Shown piece by piece: positions 54,001 to 63,168 of a DNA stretch of 64,000 nucleotides. Position 1 is the stretch's first letter. Every line of letters starts with the position of its first letter. The translations under genes were made by a program, and so were the position numbers. Source of the DNA: Methylibium sp965279545 (GTDB lineage Bacteria; Pseudomonadota; Gammaproteobacteria; Burkholderiales; Burkholderiaceae_C). The stretch is taken from positions 1,302,001 through 1,366,000 of the forward strand of contig NZ_OZ257250.1 in assembly GCF_965279545.1 (NCBI RefSeq). Direction: 5' to 3'. The notes under the pieces are model-generated. The model worked only from the letters and a program-made list of their open reading frames with translations, was not told the origin of the DNA and did not search any database.

Positions 54001-55003
54001 GCCGCGCTCCGGCAAAGGCATTGCGGGGCAGGTAGATCCCCACCAGCGCGATCAGGCCGAGCAGCCCGAAGACCCAGCGCAGATCCATCCGCGAAGGGAC
54101 CGGGTGCACGAGTCGCTCACTGGTCATCGCGGCCTGCAAGGCCCGGGGCGTCGTCAGCCGCTGGTACATCAGGCCCGTCTCGCCCGCCAGCAGTTGCAGA
54201 TAAGGCTCGCGCAAGGAAGACAGGTGTTCGCTGCCGGGCGTGGCACCGACCAGGGCACCGGGCCGCTCGCTGCCGTCATCGACCATCTGCTCTCCCGCCA
54301 CACTGCCCCCTCGGCCATAGCTGCGCGGGTCGAGTTGCATGACCTCGTCGGCGCCCCAGTAGCCGTAGGACCGGCCTTGCAGGTCGTGCTTCGGAATGCG
54401 CACCGGCAGCAGCCCCCCCACGCCGACCACCAGCCCGGGCGCGACACGCACCACCCCTTCGTCGCTGGGCCGGTACTGCGGGTTCACCGGCGGCGCTTCC
54501 TGGCCATCCGTGACGAAGACCAGCGCCGGTTTCGTGGGCAAGGCCTTGACGATCTTCAGGCCGCTGTAGAGGCCCTTGGCGATCTCGCTGTTGCCGGTCC
54601 AGGCCATGCGGCCATCGATGTTCGACAGCACCGCCAGCAGTTCCCGCTGGTTCTCGCACACCTCGACCGGGACCATCAGCAGGAAGGACCGGTACTCGGT
54701 GAACAGCCCCCAGCCGACGCGGCTGCCACAGGGCAGCTCGCGCAGCACCGTGCCCAGCGCCCGCTTGACCTGCGCCAGCCGGGTCACGGCCTGACCGTCG
54801 TGCTGCTGATCGGCCACCTCCATGCTCTGCGTCACGTCCAGCACGATCACCAGATCGCTCTGCGCTTGCGGCCAGGTGAGGTGTGGCGACACGAAAGTCA
54901 CTGCCAGCGCGAGGGCGGCCACCGTCAGCCAGGCCCGCGCCCTGCCGACCCTCAAAGCCTGCCACAGCGCCTGCCACCGCGAGCGCAAGGGGCCGACGTT
55001 CAT
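53918..55003 (-). CDS. mxaL: MxaL-like VWA-domain protein
   Basis: Membrane-anchored von Willebrand factor A protein of 361 residues. An N-terminal membrane segment (about 24-42) is followed by the VWA domain with a MIDAS-like D56-V-T-Q-S60, and KPALVFVTDGQEAPP later. A second membrane segment (WVFGLLGLIALVGIYL) lies near the C-terminus. MxaL belongs to the set required for calcium insertion into, or activity of, PQQ-methanol dehydrogenase. It is last in the mxaRSACKL run here and overlaps mxaK by 4 bp. BatA/B-type VWA proteins are the alternative reading, but the gene order favours Mxa. Confidence 0.82.
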   Translation of the reverse strand: MNVGPLRSRWQALWQALRVGRARAWLTVAALALAVTFVSPHLTWPQAQSDLVIVLDVTQSMEVADQQHDGQAVTRLAQVKRALGTVLRELPCGSRVGWGLFTEYRSFLLMVPVEVCENQRELLAVLSNIDGRMAWTGNSEIAKGLYSGLKIVKALPTKPALVFVTDGQEAPPVNPQYRPSDEGVVRVAPGLVVGVGGLLPVRIPKHDLQGRSYGYWGADEVMQLDPRSYGRGGSVAGEQMVDDGSERPGALVGATPGSEHLSSLREPYLQLLAGETGLMYQRLTTPRALQAAMTSERLVHPVPSRMDLRWVFGLLGLIALVGIYLPRNAFAGARLTRAARRGRARSGRKDRSTRSSPRPGS

Positions 55004-55548
55004 GGCAGGCCCCGCGAGACACCACGCATCGTCGTCGCTGCACGCTCGGCGTTCTCCGGCGGGCCGGTCGCGTCGGCTTCGGCGTCATCGGGGTCGGGCT
55101 GCAATCGCTGGGCGCGCTCCAGGTTGTAACGTGCGTCCCACTGGTCCGGATTCAGGCGCAGCACATCCCGGTAGCCGGCCTTGGCCAGCTCGATCAGCGG
55201 CAGCGCCTGGCCGGGCAGCCTCGAGTCACGCAGCACCAGCGCCTGCATCAGCAGCTGGTTGGCGGCGTTGTAGCGGGCCGCCTGGCCGAGCGCACTGTCG
55301 TCCTGCAGCACCCGGTAGGCATCGATCGCAGCCTCACGATCGCCTCGCCGGACCAGGCCGCTGGCATGCGCAAAACGCAGCTCTGCACGGGCTGTCGGCG
55401 CGGGTCGCTCGGCCACGCCGGCAGCGATGCCAGCGTTGTCGCGCGCCTTGTCACGCAGACGCCAGCCGTCGAGGGCGGCAGCCATGGCAAGCAGGGCCAG
55501 GGCGCCCCAAGAGAGTCGCAGACGCGAACGCGGCGTCATCAGCGCCAT
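55000..55548 (-). CDS. mxaK: MxaK-like protein with TPR region
   Basis: Protein of 182 residues with an N-terminal membrane anchor (LSWGALALLAMAAALDGWRL) and TPR-like helices (AELRFAHASGLVRRGDREAA, AKAGYRDVLRLNPDQWDARY) and an acidic tail. Size, topology and position between the two VWA genes match MxaK. It is probably periplasmic-facing and part of a complex with MxaC and MxaL. It overlaps mxaC by 10 bp and mxaL by 4 bp. Confidence 0.8.
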   Translation of the reverse strand: MALMTPRSRLRLSWGALALLAMAAALDGWRLRDKARDNAGIAAGVAERPAPTARAELRFAHASGLVRRGDREAAIDAYRVLQDDSALGQAARYNAANQLLMQALVLRDSRLPGQALPLIELAKAGYRDVLRLNPDQWDARYNLERAQRLQPDPDDAEADATGPPENAERAATTMRGVSRGLP

Positions 55549-56591
55549 GCCCTGCCCTCCGTCCAGCGGCTGGCCAGCAGCAGCAGGATCGCCAGCAGCG
55601 CCAGCGCATAGGCATGGGCCGTCAGGTCGCGGCGCGGCACCAGGTCGCGGTAGGTGATGGGCAGGTTCTCGAGCCGCCCGACATCGGCGATCGCGCGCTT
55701 CAGCGCCTCCGGGTTCTCCGCCTCGTAGGCCCGGTAAGGCGCGCCCGTCGACTGGAAAAAGCGATGCAGGAAGACTTCCGGCACGGTGTCTGCCGCACCC
55801 GGCGCATCGCCGGCATTCGCGCTCAGGCCCGGGCTTCGCGCTGAACGGATATAGATCCAGTAGAGCGACACCCGTTGTTCCCGCAGCCGATCGACGATGG
55901 TCTGGCGCACGCCCGGGTCAATGTGGTCGCCGCCATCGGACACCAGCAACACGATGCGCGAACCGGTGTAGGGGCGGTTGTCGAAAAAGCTCAGGCCTTC
56001 CAGCAGCGCCGCCGCGATGTCGGTTTCGCCCAGACCCCGGCCGATCTCGCTGGCCGCGATGGCTGCCTGCACCACGTCGGTTTTCTGGGTGAAGTCGAGC
56101 ACCCGCATCGGGACGGTGCTGAACACCGCCATCGCGAAGCGATCCTCCTGTCGTTGGGCCGCGAACTCACCCAGCAGCTTGCGCGCCGCTTGTCCCTTGG
56201 TGACCCACACGCCGCTGTCCTGCTGGTTGTATGCGTACCAGGCGGCCGAGCCCGGCGTCGGGCCGCCGGCCGAGGTCGAACTGCTGGCGAAGCGCTCGTC
56301 CATGCTGCGGCTGCGGTCGAGCAGCAGCGCGATTTCGGCACCCTGGCCGACACGCTCGATCTCGTACTCGGCCCGATACAGGCCGGCCATGCCGAGCACG
56401 ATGCTGGCAACGGCGAGCGCACCGACCGCGCGCAGCAGCCACTGCAGCAGCACCGAGGCGCGGTCCGGCGGCAGCAGCGCGAGCCACGAGTGCGTCTGCG
56501 CCGCGCGACCGTCGCGCAGCAAGGGCAGCAAGGCCAGCGGCAACAGCAGCAGCCAGGCCGGGTGCGCCCACGCGAGCCAGCCGATGGTCAT
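55539..56591 (-). CDS. mxaC: MxaC-like VWA-domain protein
   Basis: BatA-like membrane protein of 350 residues. It starts with the aerotolerance-type N-terminus (WLAWAHPAWLLLLPLALLPL), has a second membrane segment (about 53-72), then a VWA domain with the MIDAS motif D92-R-S-R-S96 and RIVLLVSDGGDHID, and ends with a membrane segment (AYALALLAILLLLAS). It is co-transcribed with mxaA and mxaK through short overlaps and expected to act in methanol dehydrogenase maturation. Confidence 0.84.
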   Translation of the reverse strand: MTIGWLAWAHPAWLLLLPLALLPLLRDGRAAQTHSWLALLPPDRASVLLQWLLRAVGALAVASIVLGMAGLYRAEYEIERVGQGAEIALLLDRSRSMDERFASSSTSAGGPTPGSAAWYAYNQQDSGVWVTKGQAARKLLGEFAAQRQEDRFAMAVFSTVPMRVLDFTQKTDVVQAAIAASEIGRGLGETDIAAALLEGLSFFDNRPYTGSRIVLLVSDGGDHIDPGVRQTIVDRLREQRVSLYWIYIRSARSPGLSANAGDAPGAADTVPEVFLHRFFQSTGAPYRAYEAENPEALKRAIADVGRLENLPITYRDLVPRRDLTAHAYALALLAILLLLASRWTEGRAWR

Positions 56592-57592
56592 CAGCCCGCT
56601 CCCCGCTCGGCATCGAAGCAGCGCTGGCAGAACTCACGCAACCAGAGCCGGTCGGCCTCGATCGGTATCTGCCCCCCGAAGAAGAACCGCTCCGAACGTT
56701 CGAAGAACAGCGCCAGGTCACCGCGCAACGCCGCGTAGGCCGGCCGTTCGGCGACGAAGCGGTCGACGGCGCCGGCATGCAGCACGCGGTTCGCCGTGGC
56801 ATCCAGGGCCACGTGCAGCGCGCGCCAGGCCTCCAGCCACTCGCCGGTCGGTCCCGTGACCGGCAGTTCCTGCATCCGGCGGCGCGCGCGCGCGAACGGT
56901 CGGTGCCGGCGCTGCCACCACGGCCAGCCGAGATAGACCATCGCCAGGTGGCCCAGCGGCAACAGCGCCAGCAGCGCATACAGGCCCAGGCGCAGTCGCT
57001 CGGGACGAGTGTCCACCCGCGGTGGCGGCGCATCCGGGCGCAGGTTGCCCAACCCGGCACGCAAGGGCGCTTCGACCGGCGCGAGCGGTGTCATGCCGAC
57101 CGGGGCAAAGTCAATGCGCAGTTCCTCGGCGCGCGGCGTGCCAGCGAAATGCAAGGTGAACGATGGCAGATCGAGCACGCTCGGCTCGCGCGGTGCGCGG
57201 AACACCTGGTAGTCGAGCACCAGCGTGTAGCGCCGGCCCGTCAGCGTGGGCAGCCAGCTTCGCTCCACGCGCCGCAGTTCGAAGGACTGGCCGATCCGCC
57301 CGGTGCTCGGCAGCGAAGCCTCGTCCAGCCTCAGCCGATCCGGCACGTCGAGCACGATCGTTCTCGTGAGCATGTCGCCCACCAGATGACCGAAAGCCCG
57401 CGGGTCGCTGACTTGCGCGACGATCGGCGCGGGATCCTCCTCGGCGCCGGCCGTACCGATGCCGCTCCACATCAGCACGCCCAAGCATGCGCACACCCGC
57501 AGCCCCCTGCACGACGCGTTCGTTGCGAGCGCCAAAAACCGCAGCGCGCGTCCAGAAGATCGATCGCTACTTCGAGCGCGCAGGAGTTCCAT
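56591..57592 (-). CDS. mxaA: MxaA-like membrane protein
   Basis: Protein of 333 residues with a probable signal/membrane segment (about 30-46, GLRVCACLGVLMWSGIGTAGA), a periplasmic beta-rich domain (RTIVLDVPDRLRLDEASLP) and one membrane segment (LRLGLYALLALLPLGHLAMV) followed by a basic cytoplasmic tail. The layout corresponds to MxaA, implicated in calcium insertion into methanol dehydrogenase. The ATG at 57592 lies 2 bp after the mxaS stop. Similarity is mainly by position and topology. Confidence 0.78.
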   Translation of the reverse strand: MELLRARSSDRSSGRALRFLALATNASCRGLRVCACLGVLMWSGIGTAGAEEDPAPIVAQVSDPRAFGHLVGDMLTRTIVLDVPDRLRLDEASLPSTGRIGQSFELRRVERSWLPTLTGRRYTLVLDYQVFRAPREPSVLDLPSFTLHFAGTPRAEELRIDFAPVGMTPLAPVEAPLRAGLGNLRPDAPPPRVDTRPERLRLGLYALLALLPLGHLAMVYLGWPWWQRRHRPFARARRRMQELPVTGPTGEWLEAWRALHVALDATANRVLHAGAVDRFVAERPAYAALRGDLALFFERSERFFFGGQIPIEADRLWLREFCQRCFDAERGAG

Positions 57593-57594
57593 TG

Positions 57595-58443
57595 CTAGCC
57601 CTGCACGAAATGCGCGCTCACCGCATCGGCCCGGTAGCCATCGTCCAGCACGAGCGGGTCCAGCCGGTGCCGGTGAAACAGGGCCTGCAGCGCCGCGCGC
57701 CGCTCGGCCTGGGCCGCCTGCCAGCGCTCGCGCAGCGCCGGCCGCATCCACACCAGGCGCTGGCTGCCGCTTTCGGGGTCGATCAGTTGCGTGATGCCGT
57801 TGCGCGGCGGGTCGAACTCGTGGCGATCCCACAGCAGCACCGGCACCACTTCATGGTGGGCCAGCCCGCCCAGCAAGGCGTCGAGTTCGGCGGTCGGCAG
57901 GTGGAAGTCGGACACCAGGAAGACGAGCGCTCGGCGGTGCGGCAACACGCGTGCGGCCTGGCTCAGACCGCGTGCCGAGCCGTGCGGCTCGAGTCGGCGC
58001 AAACCTTGTGCCAGCAAGCCGCCGAGGCCGCGCCGGCGCGTCGGCGGCAGCAGCCAGTCGTGCCGCAGCGCGTCGTCGCAGCCGACGAAACCGAAGGAGT
58101 CACCCGAGCGCCACGCCGACTGCGCGGCCGCCTCGGTGAAGTCGGCCAGCACGTCGAGCTTGCGGTGAGCACCGCGGTATCCCATCGATGCCGAGAGATC
58201 GGCGACCACCACCACCGGCACCGCCTTGCGCTCGCTGAACACGCGCACCTGCCACTGGCCGAAGGCGTCGCGCAGGCTCGCGTGCACATCGATGCGGCGG
58301 GTGTCGGGCGCATGGGTCAGCGGCACATGCCCACGGAACTCCAGGCCGGCCTCGCCGCGACGGCTGCGGTGCGCACCCGGCACATGACCGGCAACGCCGT
58401 GCCGCACGCGGTAGTGGAATTCGCGCACCTCGGGCAGCTTCAT
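57595..58443 (-). CDS. mxaS: MxaS-like DUF58 protein
   Basis: Cytoplasmic DUF58/VWA-like protein of 282 residues. It begins KLPEVREFHYRVRHGV, contains GLEFRGHVPLTHAPDTRRID, the MIDAS-like VVVVADLSASMGY and ALVFLVSDFHLP. DUF58 proteins pair with MoxR ATPases; in methylotrophs this partner is MxaS. The ATG at 58443 is chosen because the upstream open frame runs inside mxaR. It lies 79 bp after mxaR. Confidence 0.84.
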   Translation of the reverse strand: MKLPEVREFHYRVRHGVAGHVPGAHRSRRGEAGLEFRGHVPLTHAPDTRRIDVHASLRDAFGQWQVRVFSERKAVPVVVVADLSASMGYRGAHRKLDVLADFTEAAAQSAWRSGDSFGFVGCDDALRHDWLLPPTRRRGLGGLLAQGLRRLEPHGSARGLSQAARVLPHRRALVFLVSDFHLPTAELDALLGGLAHHEVVPVLLWDRHEFDPPRNGITQLIDPESGSQRLVWMRPALRERWQAAQAERRAALQALFHRHRLDPLVLDDGYRADAVSAHFVQG

Positions 58444-58522
58444 GAACCTGCTCCCACCCCCGCTGGCGACCTTGCCCGGCCCGGCGCCAGGCATGCCGCC
58501 GGAAAACCGCACCCGTTCAGAC

Positions 58523-59545
58523 TCACGGCGCAGCCACCTTCGAAACGATGCCCTCCATGAGGGCTTCGATGATCTCGGTGCGCCGTAGTTCGTACACCGG
58601 CTGCAGGCACAGGCGGTGCGCGATCGTCTCGAAGAACACGGCGCGCAGATCCTCCGGCGTCGCGTAACTGCGCCCGTCCAGCCAGGCCGCGGTGCGCGCG
58701 GCACGCAGCATCAGGCTCATGCCGCGCGGGCTGGCGCCGGCCAGCATCAGGTCCCGTGTGTCGGCTTCTTCCAGCACCACGCCGTAGTCGGCCGGCGCGG
58801 CGGTGGCGCGCCACAAGTGCAAGGCGTAGTCGCGCAACGCCTCCGACGCCTGCACGCCACGCTGGACAGCCGCCGCCACTGCCGGCAGTTCGCGGTAGGG
58901 CAGCATGCCGGCCGGCAACTCGCCGATCAGCGCATCGGTGTCGTGGAAGCGCGGGTCGAACATCAGCGCGCGGCGGTCCTCGTCACTGGCCGGCGCGTCG
59001 ATGGTGATCTCCATCATGAAGCGGTCGCGCGCCGCGGACGAGATCTCGAAGGTCTCCTCGCGCTCGACACGGTTGCGGTCGGCAAACACCAGCAAATGCG
59101 GGAACCGGTATTCCCGGTTGAAGGCCACCAGGCTGCGCTCGGCCATCACCCGCAGCAGCAGCGCATGCACCTGCGGGCGGGCGCGGTTGATCTCGTTGAA
59201 GAAGAAGATGGCCAGTTCTTCGCCGTGCTGCGTCAGCGGCCCCGGGTCGACCTGCGGACGCCCTTCGCTGCTGATGTGCGTGTGATAGACCAGATCGTTC
59301 GGCATCAGGTCGATCGTGCCCTCGGTGCGTCCGAAGGCGCCGCCGATCAGGTGCGCCACGCTGCGCAGCAGCGTCGTCTTGCCGACACCCACGTCTCCCT
59401 GCAGCAGCACGTGACCGCGGGCGAACACGGCAGTCGTGATCAGGCGCAGCGCGCGTTGCTGTCCGATCACGGCGCGCGCCGCCAGCGACTCCAGCTGCAG
59501 CGCTCGGCTGCGCCAGTCGGCCAGCAGCGCGTCGTTCAACTCCAT
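58523..59545 (-). CDS. mxaR: MoxR family AAA+ ATPase (MxaR)
   Basis: Chaperone-like AAA+ ATPase of 340 residues. Walker A is GDVGVGKTT (50-58), Walker B with sensor is AIFFFNEINRARPQ and the C-terminal lid includes ASPRGMSLMLRAARTAAWLD. MoxR proteins act with VWA proteins to insert metals or remodel enzymes; here the neighbours MxaS, A, C, K and L identify it as MxaR. The ATG at 59545 follows AAAAGGGG. It heads the operon; mxaF, J, G and I are not upstream. Confidence 0.9.
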   Translation of the reverse strand: MELNDALLADWRSRALQLESLAARAVIGQQRALRLITTAVFARGHVLLQGDVGVGKTTLLRSVAHLIGGAFGRTEGTIDLMPNDLVYHTHISSEGRPQVDPGPLTQHGEELAIFFFNEINRARPQVHALLLRVMAERSLVAFNREYRFPHLLVFADRNRVEREETFEISSAARDRFMMEITIDAPASDEDRRALMFDPRFHDTDALIGELPAGMLPYRELPAVAAAVQRGVQASEALRDYALHLWRATAAPADYGVVLEEADTRDLMLAGASPRGMSLMLRAARTAAWLDGRSYATPEDLRAVFFETIAHRLCLQPVYELRRTEIIEALMEGIVSKVAAP

Positions 59546-59651
59546 GGGTCCCCTTTTCGGGCTCGGACCGGCCCGCTGAAAGGCAGCATGACAAAGCCGC
59601 CGGGGCAGCACAAGCTGCGGGCTTCCCCGTGGTGCTCCGCGACGGAGCAGT

Positions 59652-60143
59652 TCAGACCTGCAGAGCGGTCGTCTTCTTGACCGTGCGCAGCACCAGCATC
59701 GAGTTCGAGCGCAGCACGCCGGGCAGGCGCATCAGCACCTGGGTGTGGAAGCGCTCCAGGTCGTCCGCGTCCTTGTAGGTGAAGCGGATCAGATAGTCGT
59801 TCGTGCCGGCGACGTAGAAGCAGTCGAGGATGCTTGGCACCTCCTGCACGGCATGCTCGAAGGCCTCGATCGCCACCGTGGTCAGCCGTTCGAGGTTGAC
59901 GATGGTGTAGCTGGTGCCCGGCTGGGCGACCGCCCGGGGGTTGACCAGCGCCACGTAGCTGGCGATCACGCCCGAATCCTCGAGCTGCTTGACCCGCCGC
60001 AGGCAGGCCGACGGCGACAGGTGCACGCGTTGAGCCAGCTCCAGATTCGAGACCCGGCCGTCAGTCTGCAGTTCGCGCAGGATGGCCCGGTCGACGGCGT
60101 CGAGCTGCGCATCGGATTGCTTGCGATCTGTCTTGATTGCCAT
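59652..60143 (-). CDS. Lrp/AsnC family transcriptional regulator
   Basis: Feast/famine regulator of 163 residues. An N-terminal HTH (LDAVDRAILRELQTDGRVSN, LELAQRVHLSPSACLRRVKQ) is followed by the RAM effector domain (FEHAVQEVPSILDCFYVAGT and DYLIRFTYKDADD). It is divergent from the aminotransferase gene and is the likely regulator of the polyamine/amino-acid genes at 60-64 kb. The effector is unknown, presumably an amino acid or amine. Confidence 0.94.
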   Translation of the reverse strand: MAIKTDRKQSDAQLDAVDRAILRELQTDGRVSNLELAQRVHLSPSACLRRVKQLEDSGVIASYVALVNPRAVAQPGTSYTIVNLERLTTVAIEAFEHAVQEVPSILDCFYVAGTNDYLIRFTYKDADDLERFHTQVLMRLPGVLRSNSMLVLRTVKKTTALQV

Positions 60144-60301
60144 CTTGTTCAGAAATTCGCCCGCATGTTCGAATTTTATGCGAACGACAGGGGTTCACCC
60201 CGGGCGATTGCGCAAGCACATTGCGCCCCCCGAAGACTAGACTGAAGCTCCATGATGATTGCGCTGGGGCCGCGCGGCCCGCGCTCGGAAGGACCGGTTT
60301 C

Positions 60302-61609
60302 ATGACCACAGATCTCGACGCCTACTGGATGCCCTTCACCGCCAACCGGCAGTTCAAGAAGGCGCCACGGCTGCTGGCCAAGGCTTCGGGCATGCATTTC
60401 TGGACACCGGAAGGGCGTGAAGTGCTCGACGGTATCGCCGGGCTGTGGTGCGTCAACGCCGGCCACGCCCGCCCGAAGATCGTCGAAGCGATTTGCGCGC
60501 AGGCGCAGGAACTGGACTTCGCGCCGCCCTTCAACATGGCTCACCCGAAGGCCTTCGAGCTGGCGGAACGCCTGGTCGGGCTCACGCCGGCGGGCCTGAA
60601 CAAGGTCTTCTACACCAACTCGGGCTCGGAGTCGGTCGAGACCGCGCTGAAGATGGCGATCGCCTACCACCGCGCCCGCGGCGAAGGTTCGCGCACCCGG
60701 CTGATCGGGCGCGAACGCGGCTACCACGGCGTCAACTTCGGCGGCATCTCGGTCGGCGGCATGGTCGCCAACCGCAAGATGTTCGGTTCGCTGCTGACCG
60801 GCGTCGACCACATCCGCCACACCCATGACCCGGCGCGCAACGCGTTCTCGGTCGGCCAGCCGCTGCACGGCGCGGACCTGGCCGACGACCTGGAGCGACT
60901 GGTCGCGCTGCACGACGCCAGCACCATCGCCGCGGTGATCGTCGAGCCGGTCGCCGGCTCGACCGGCGTGCTGCTGCCGCCCCAGGGCTATCTGGAGCGC
61001 CTGCGCGCGATCTGCGACAGGCACGGCATCCTGCTGATCTTCGACGAGGTGATCACGGGTTTCGGCCGCACCGGCGCGCCGTTTGCGGCGCAGCGCTTCA
61101 AGGTCACGCCGGACCTGATGACGGTCGCCAAGGGCCTGACCAACGGCTGCGTGCCGATGGGCGCGGTGTTCGCGAAACAGCACATCCACGATGTGTTCAT
61201 GGACGGCCCGGAGCACCTGATCGAGTTCTTCCACGGCTACACCTACTCGGGCCATCCGCTGGCCTGCGCGGCGGCGCTCGGCACCCTCGACACCTATGCC
61301 GACGAAGGCCTGCTGACCCGCGCCGCCGAGATGGAGCCCTACTTCGCCGACGCGCTGCACAGCCTGAAGGGCCTGCCGCATGTGATCGACATCCGCAACA
61401 TCGGGCTGGTGGGCGGCATCGAGCTGGCGCCCATCGAGGGCTCGCCCGGCAAGCGCGCCTTCGACATCTTCCTCGACTGCTGGGAGCGCGGCGTGCTGAT
61501 CCGCACCACCGGCGACACCGTGGCGTTGTCGCCGCCGCTGATCATCGGCAAGAAGCAGGTCGACCAGATCGTCGGCACGCTCGCCGATGCGCTGAAGCGG
61601 GTCGCCTGA
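60302..61609 (+). CDS. class III omega-aminotransferase (beta-alanine/putrescine:pyruvate type)
   Basis: PLP-dependent aminotransferase of 435 residues. The start MTTDLDAYWMPFTANRQFKK is typical of omega-amino acid:pyruvate aminotransferases. FYTNSGSESVETALKMAIAY binds cofactor phosphate, LLIFDEVITGFGRTG supplies the aspartate and TVAKGLTNGCVPMG carries the PLP lysine. Substrate candidates are beta-alanine, putrescine or gamma-aminobutyrate; the PuuB/PuuD neighbours favour an amine from polyamine breakdown. Confidence 0.92.
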   Translation: MTTDLDAYWMPFTANRQFKKAPRLLAKASGMHFWTPEGREVLDGIAGLWCVNAGHARPKIVEAICAQAQELDFAPPFNMAHPKAFELAERLVGLTPAGLNKVFYTNSGSESVETALKMAIAYHRARGEGSRTRLIGRERGYHGVNFGGISVGGMVANRKMFGSLLTGVDHIRHTHDPARNAFSVGQPLHGADLADDLERLVALHDASTIAAVIVEPVAGSTGVLLPPQGYLERLRAICDRHGILLIFDEVITGFGRTGAPFAAQRFKVTPDLMTVAKGLTNGCVPMGAVFAKQHIHDVFMDGPEHLIEFFHGYTYSGHPLACAAALGTLDTYADEGLLTRAAEMEPYFADALHSLKGLPHVIDIRNIGLVGGIELAPIEGSPGKRAFDIFLDCWERGVLIRTTGDTVALSPPLIIGKKQVDQIVGTLADALKRVA

Positions 61610-61679
61610 GCGTTCTTGTTGTCGCCACGTCCGGCTCTTTCATTCACACTCACCGAGAGCACTGCCTAGCGTCTAGCTT

Positions 61680-63029
61680 ATGAGCCTCCTTCGCGCCGAT
61701 CAGGATCTCACGCGAGATTCGTACTACGTGGCCACGGCGCCGCGTGAGGCGGATTTGCCGGCGCTGCAGGAGGACATCACGGCCGACGTCGTGATCGTGG
61801 GGGGCGGGCTGGCTGGCCTGTCGGCGGCGATCGAACTGGCCGACCGCGGCTTCAGCGTCGCCCTGCTCGAGGCGCGGCAGATCGGCTGGGGCGCCTCCGG
61901 CCGCAATGGCGGCCAGGCGATCCACGGCCTCGCCTGCGACCAGTCGGAAATCGAATCCCAGCTCGGGCTGACCGAAGCGCGGCGCGTCTGGGCCATGTCG
62001 ATCGAGGCGCTGGACCTGATCCGTGAGCGCTGCCGGCGCTTCGCGATCGACTGCGACTGGCAGGACGGCTACCTGGGCCTCGCGGTCAATGCCCGCAAGG
62101 CGCACGAACTGCGGGCCTGGCACGAGCGCATCGAGAACGTCTACGGCTACCCCCTGCGGTGGATCGCGCCGGACGAACTCCCGCAGTGGATCGCGAGCCC
62201 GCGCTTCCACAGCGGCCTGCACGACGCGCGCTCCGGCCACCTGCATCCGCTGAAGTACAGCCTCGGTCTGGCCCGTGCCGCGCGCTCGCTCGGCGTGCGC
62301 GTGTACGAAAACTCGGCCGCCACCGCGCTGGAGCAGGCCGCGACACCCGGCATGTCCAGCCTCGTGCGCACCGCCCGCGGCAGCGTGCGGGCGCAGCAGG
62401 TGCTGCTGGCCGGCAATGTCTACCTGCAGGAACTGGCGCCGCAGATCGCGCCCGGCCTGAGCGCGCGCATCATGCCGGTCGGCACCTACATCGTCTGCTC
62501 CGAACCGCTGGACCCTGCGCTGTGCGATGCGCTGATCCCCTCGCGCTCGGCCGTGTGCGACACCAATTTCGTGCTCGACTACTTCCGTCCCACCGCCGAC
62601 TCCCGGTTGCTCTACGGCGGCCGTGTCAGCTACAGCACCGTCACGCCGATGCACCTGGCCGCAGGCATGCAGCAGCGCATGGCCGCCACGTTTGCGCAGC
62701 TCGCGGACACCCGGATCGACTACGCCTGGGGCGGCTTCGTCGACATCTCGCTGAACCGGGCGCCCGATTTCGGGCGGCTGCCTGCTCGCGGTGCAAGCGG
62801 TATGGCAGCCGGTGCATCGAACGTCTACTACCTGCAGGGCTTCTCGGGCCATGGCCTCGCACTCACCGGTCTGGCAGGCAAGCTCGTGGCGGAGGCGATG
62901 GCAGGCGATGCCTCGCGCTTCGACACCTTCGCGCGCCTGAAGCACCGCACCTTTCCGGGCGGCCGGCTGCTGCGCACACCGGCACTCGTGCTGGGCATGG
63001 CGTACTACCGCCTCAGGGATGCGCTGTGA
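61680..63029 (+). CDS. puuB: FAD-dependent oxidoreductase, PuuB-like
   Basis: DAO-family flavoprotein of 449 residues. The dinucleotide-binding motif is ADVVIVGGGLAGLSAAIELA (about 36-55) followed by GRNGGQ. The N-terminus DSYYVATAP and the C-terminal YLQGFSGHGLALTGLAGKL match gamma-glutamylputrescine oxidase. It would oxidise gamma-glutamylputrescine or a related amine. It lies 70 bp after the aminotransferase. Confidence 0.88.
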   Translation: MSLLRADQDLTRDSYYVATAPREADLPALQEDITADVVIVGGGLAGLSAAIELADRGFSVALLEARQIGWGASGRNGGQAIHGLACDQSEIESQLGLTEARRVWAMSIEALDLIRERCRRFAIDCDWQDGYLGLAVNARKAHELRAWHERIENVYGYPLRWIAPDELPQWIASPRFHSGLHDARSGHLHPLKYSLGLARAARSLGVRVYENSAATALEQAATPGMSSLVRTARGSVRAQQVLLAGNVYLQELAPQIAPGLSARIMPVGTYIVCSEPLDPALCDALIPSRSAVCDTNFVLDYFRPTADSRLLYGGRVSYSTVTPMHLAAGMQQRMAATFAQLADTRIDYAWGGFVDISLNRAPDFGRLPARGASGMAAGASNVYYLQGFSGHGLALTGLAGKLVAEAMAGDASRFDTFARLKHRTFPGGRLLRTPALVLGMAYYRLRDAL

Positions 63030-63168
63030 GCCGCGGCCCGACCCCCGTCGATTTGTCGATCCGCCCGATCTGCGCCCGCACCGTGCGCGGCCATGGCATG
63101 CTGCTTGCACATTCCGTGCACCCACGGCGCACTGCGCGCACCGCCTGCGCTCCGGCGCAAACCGCTGC

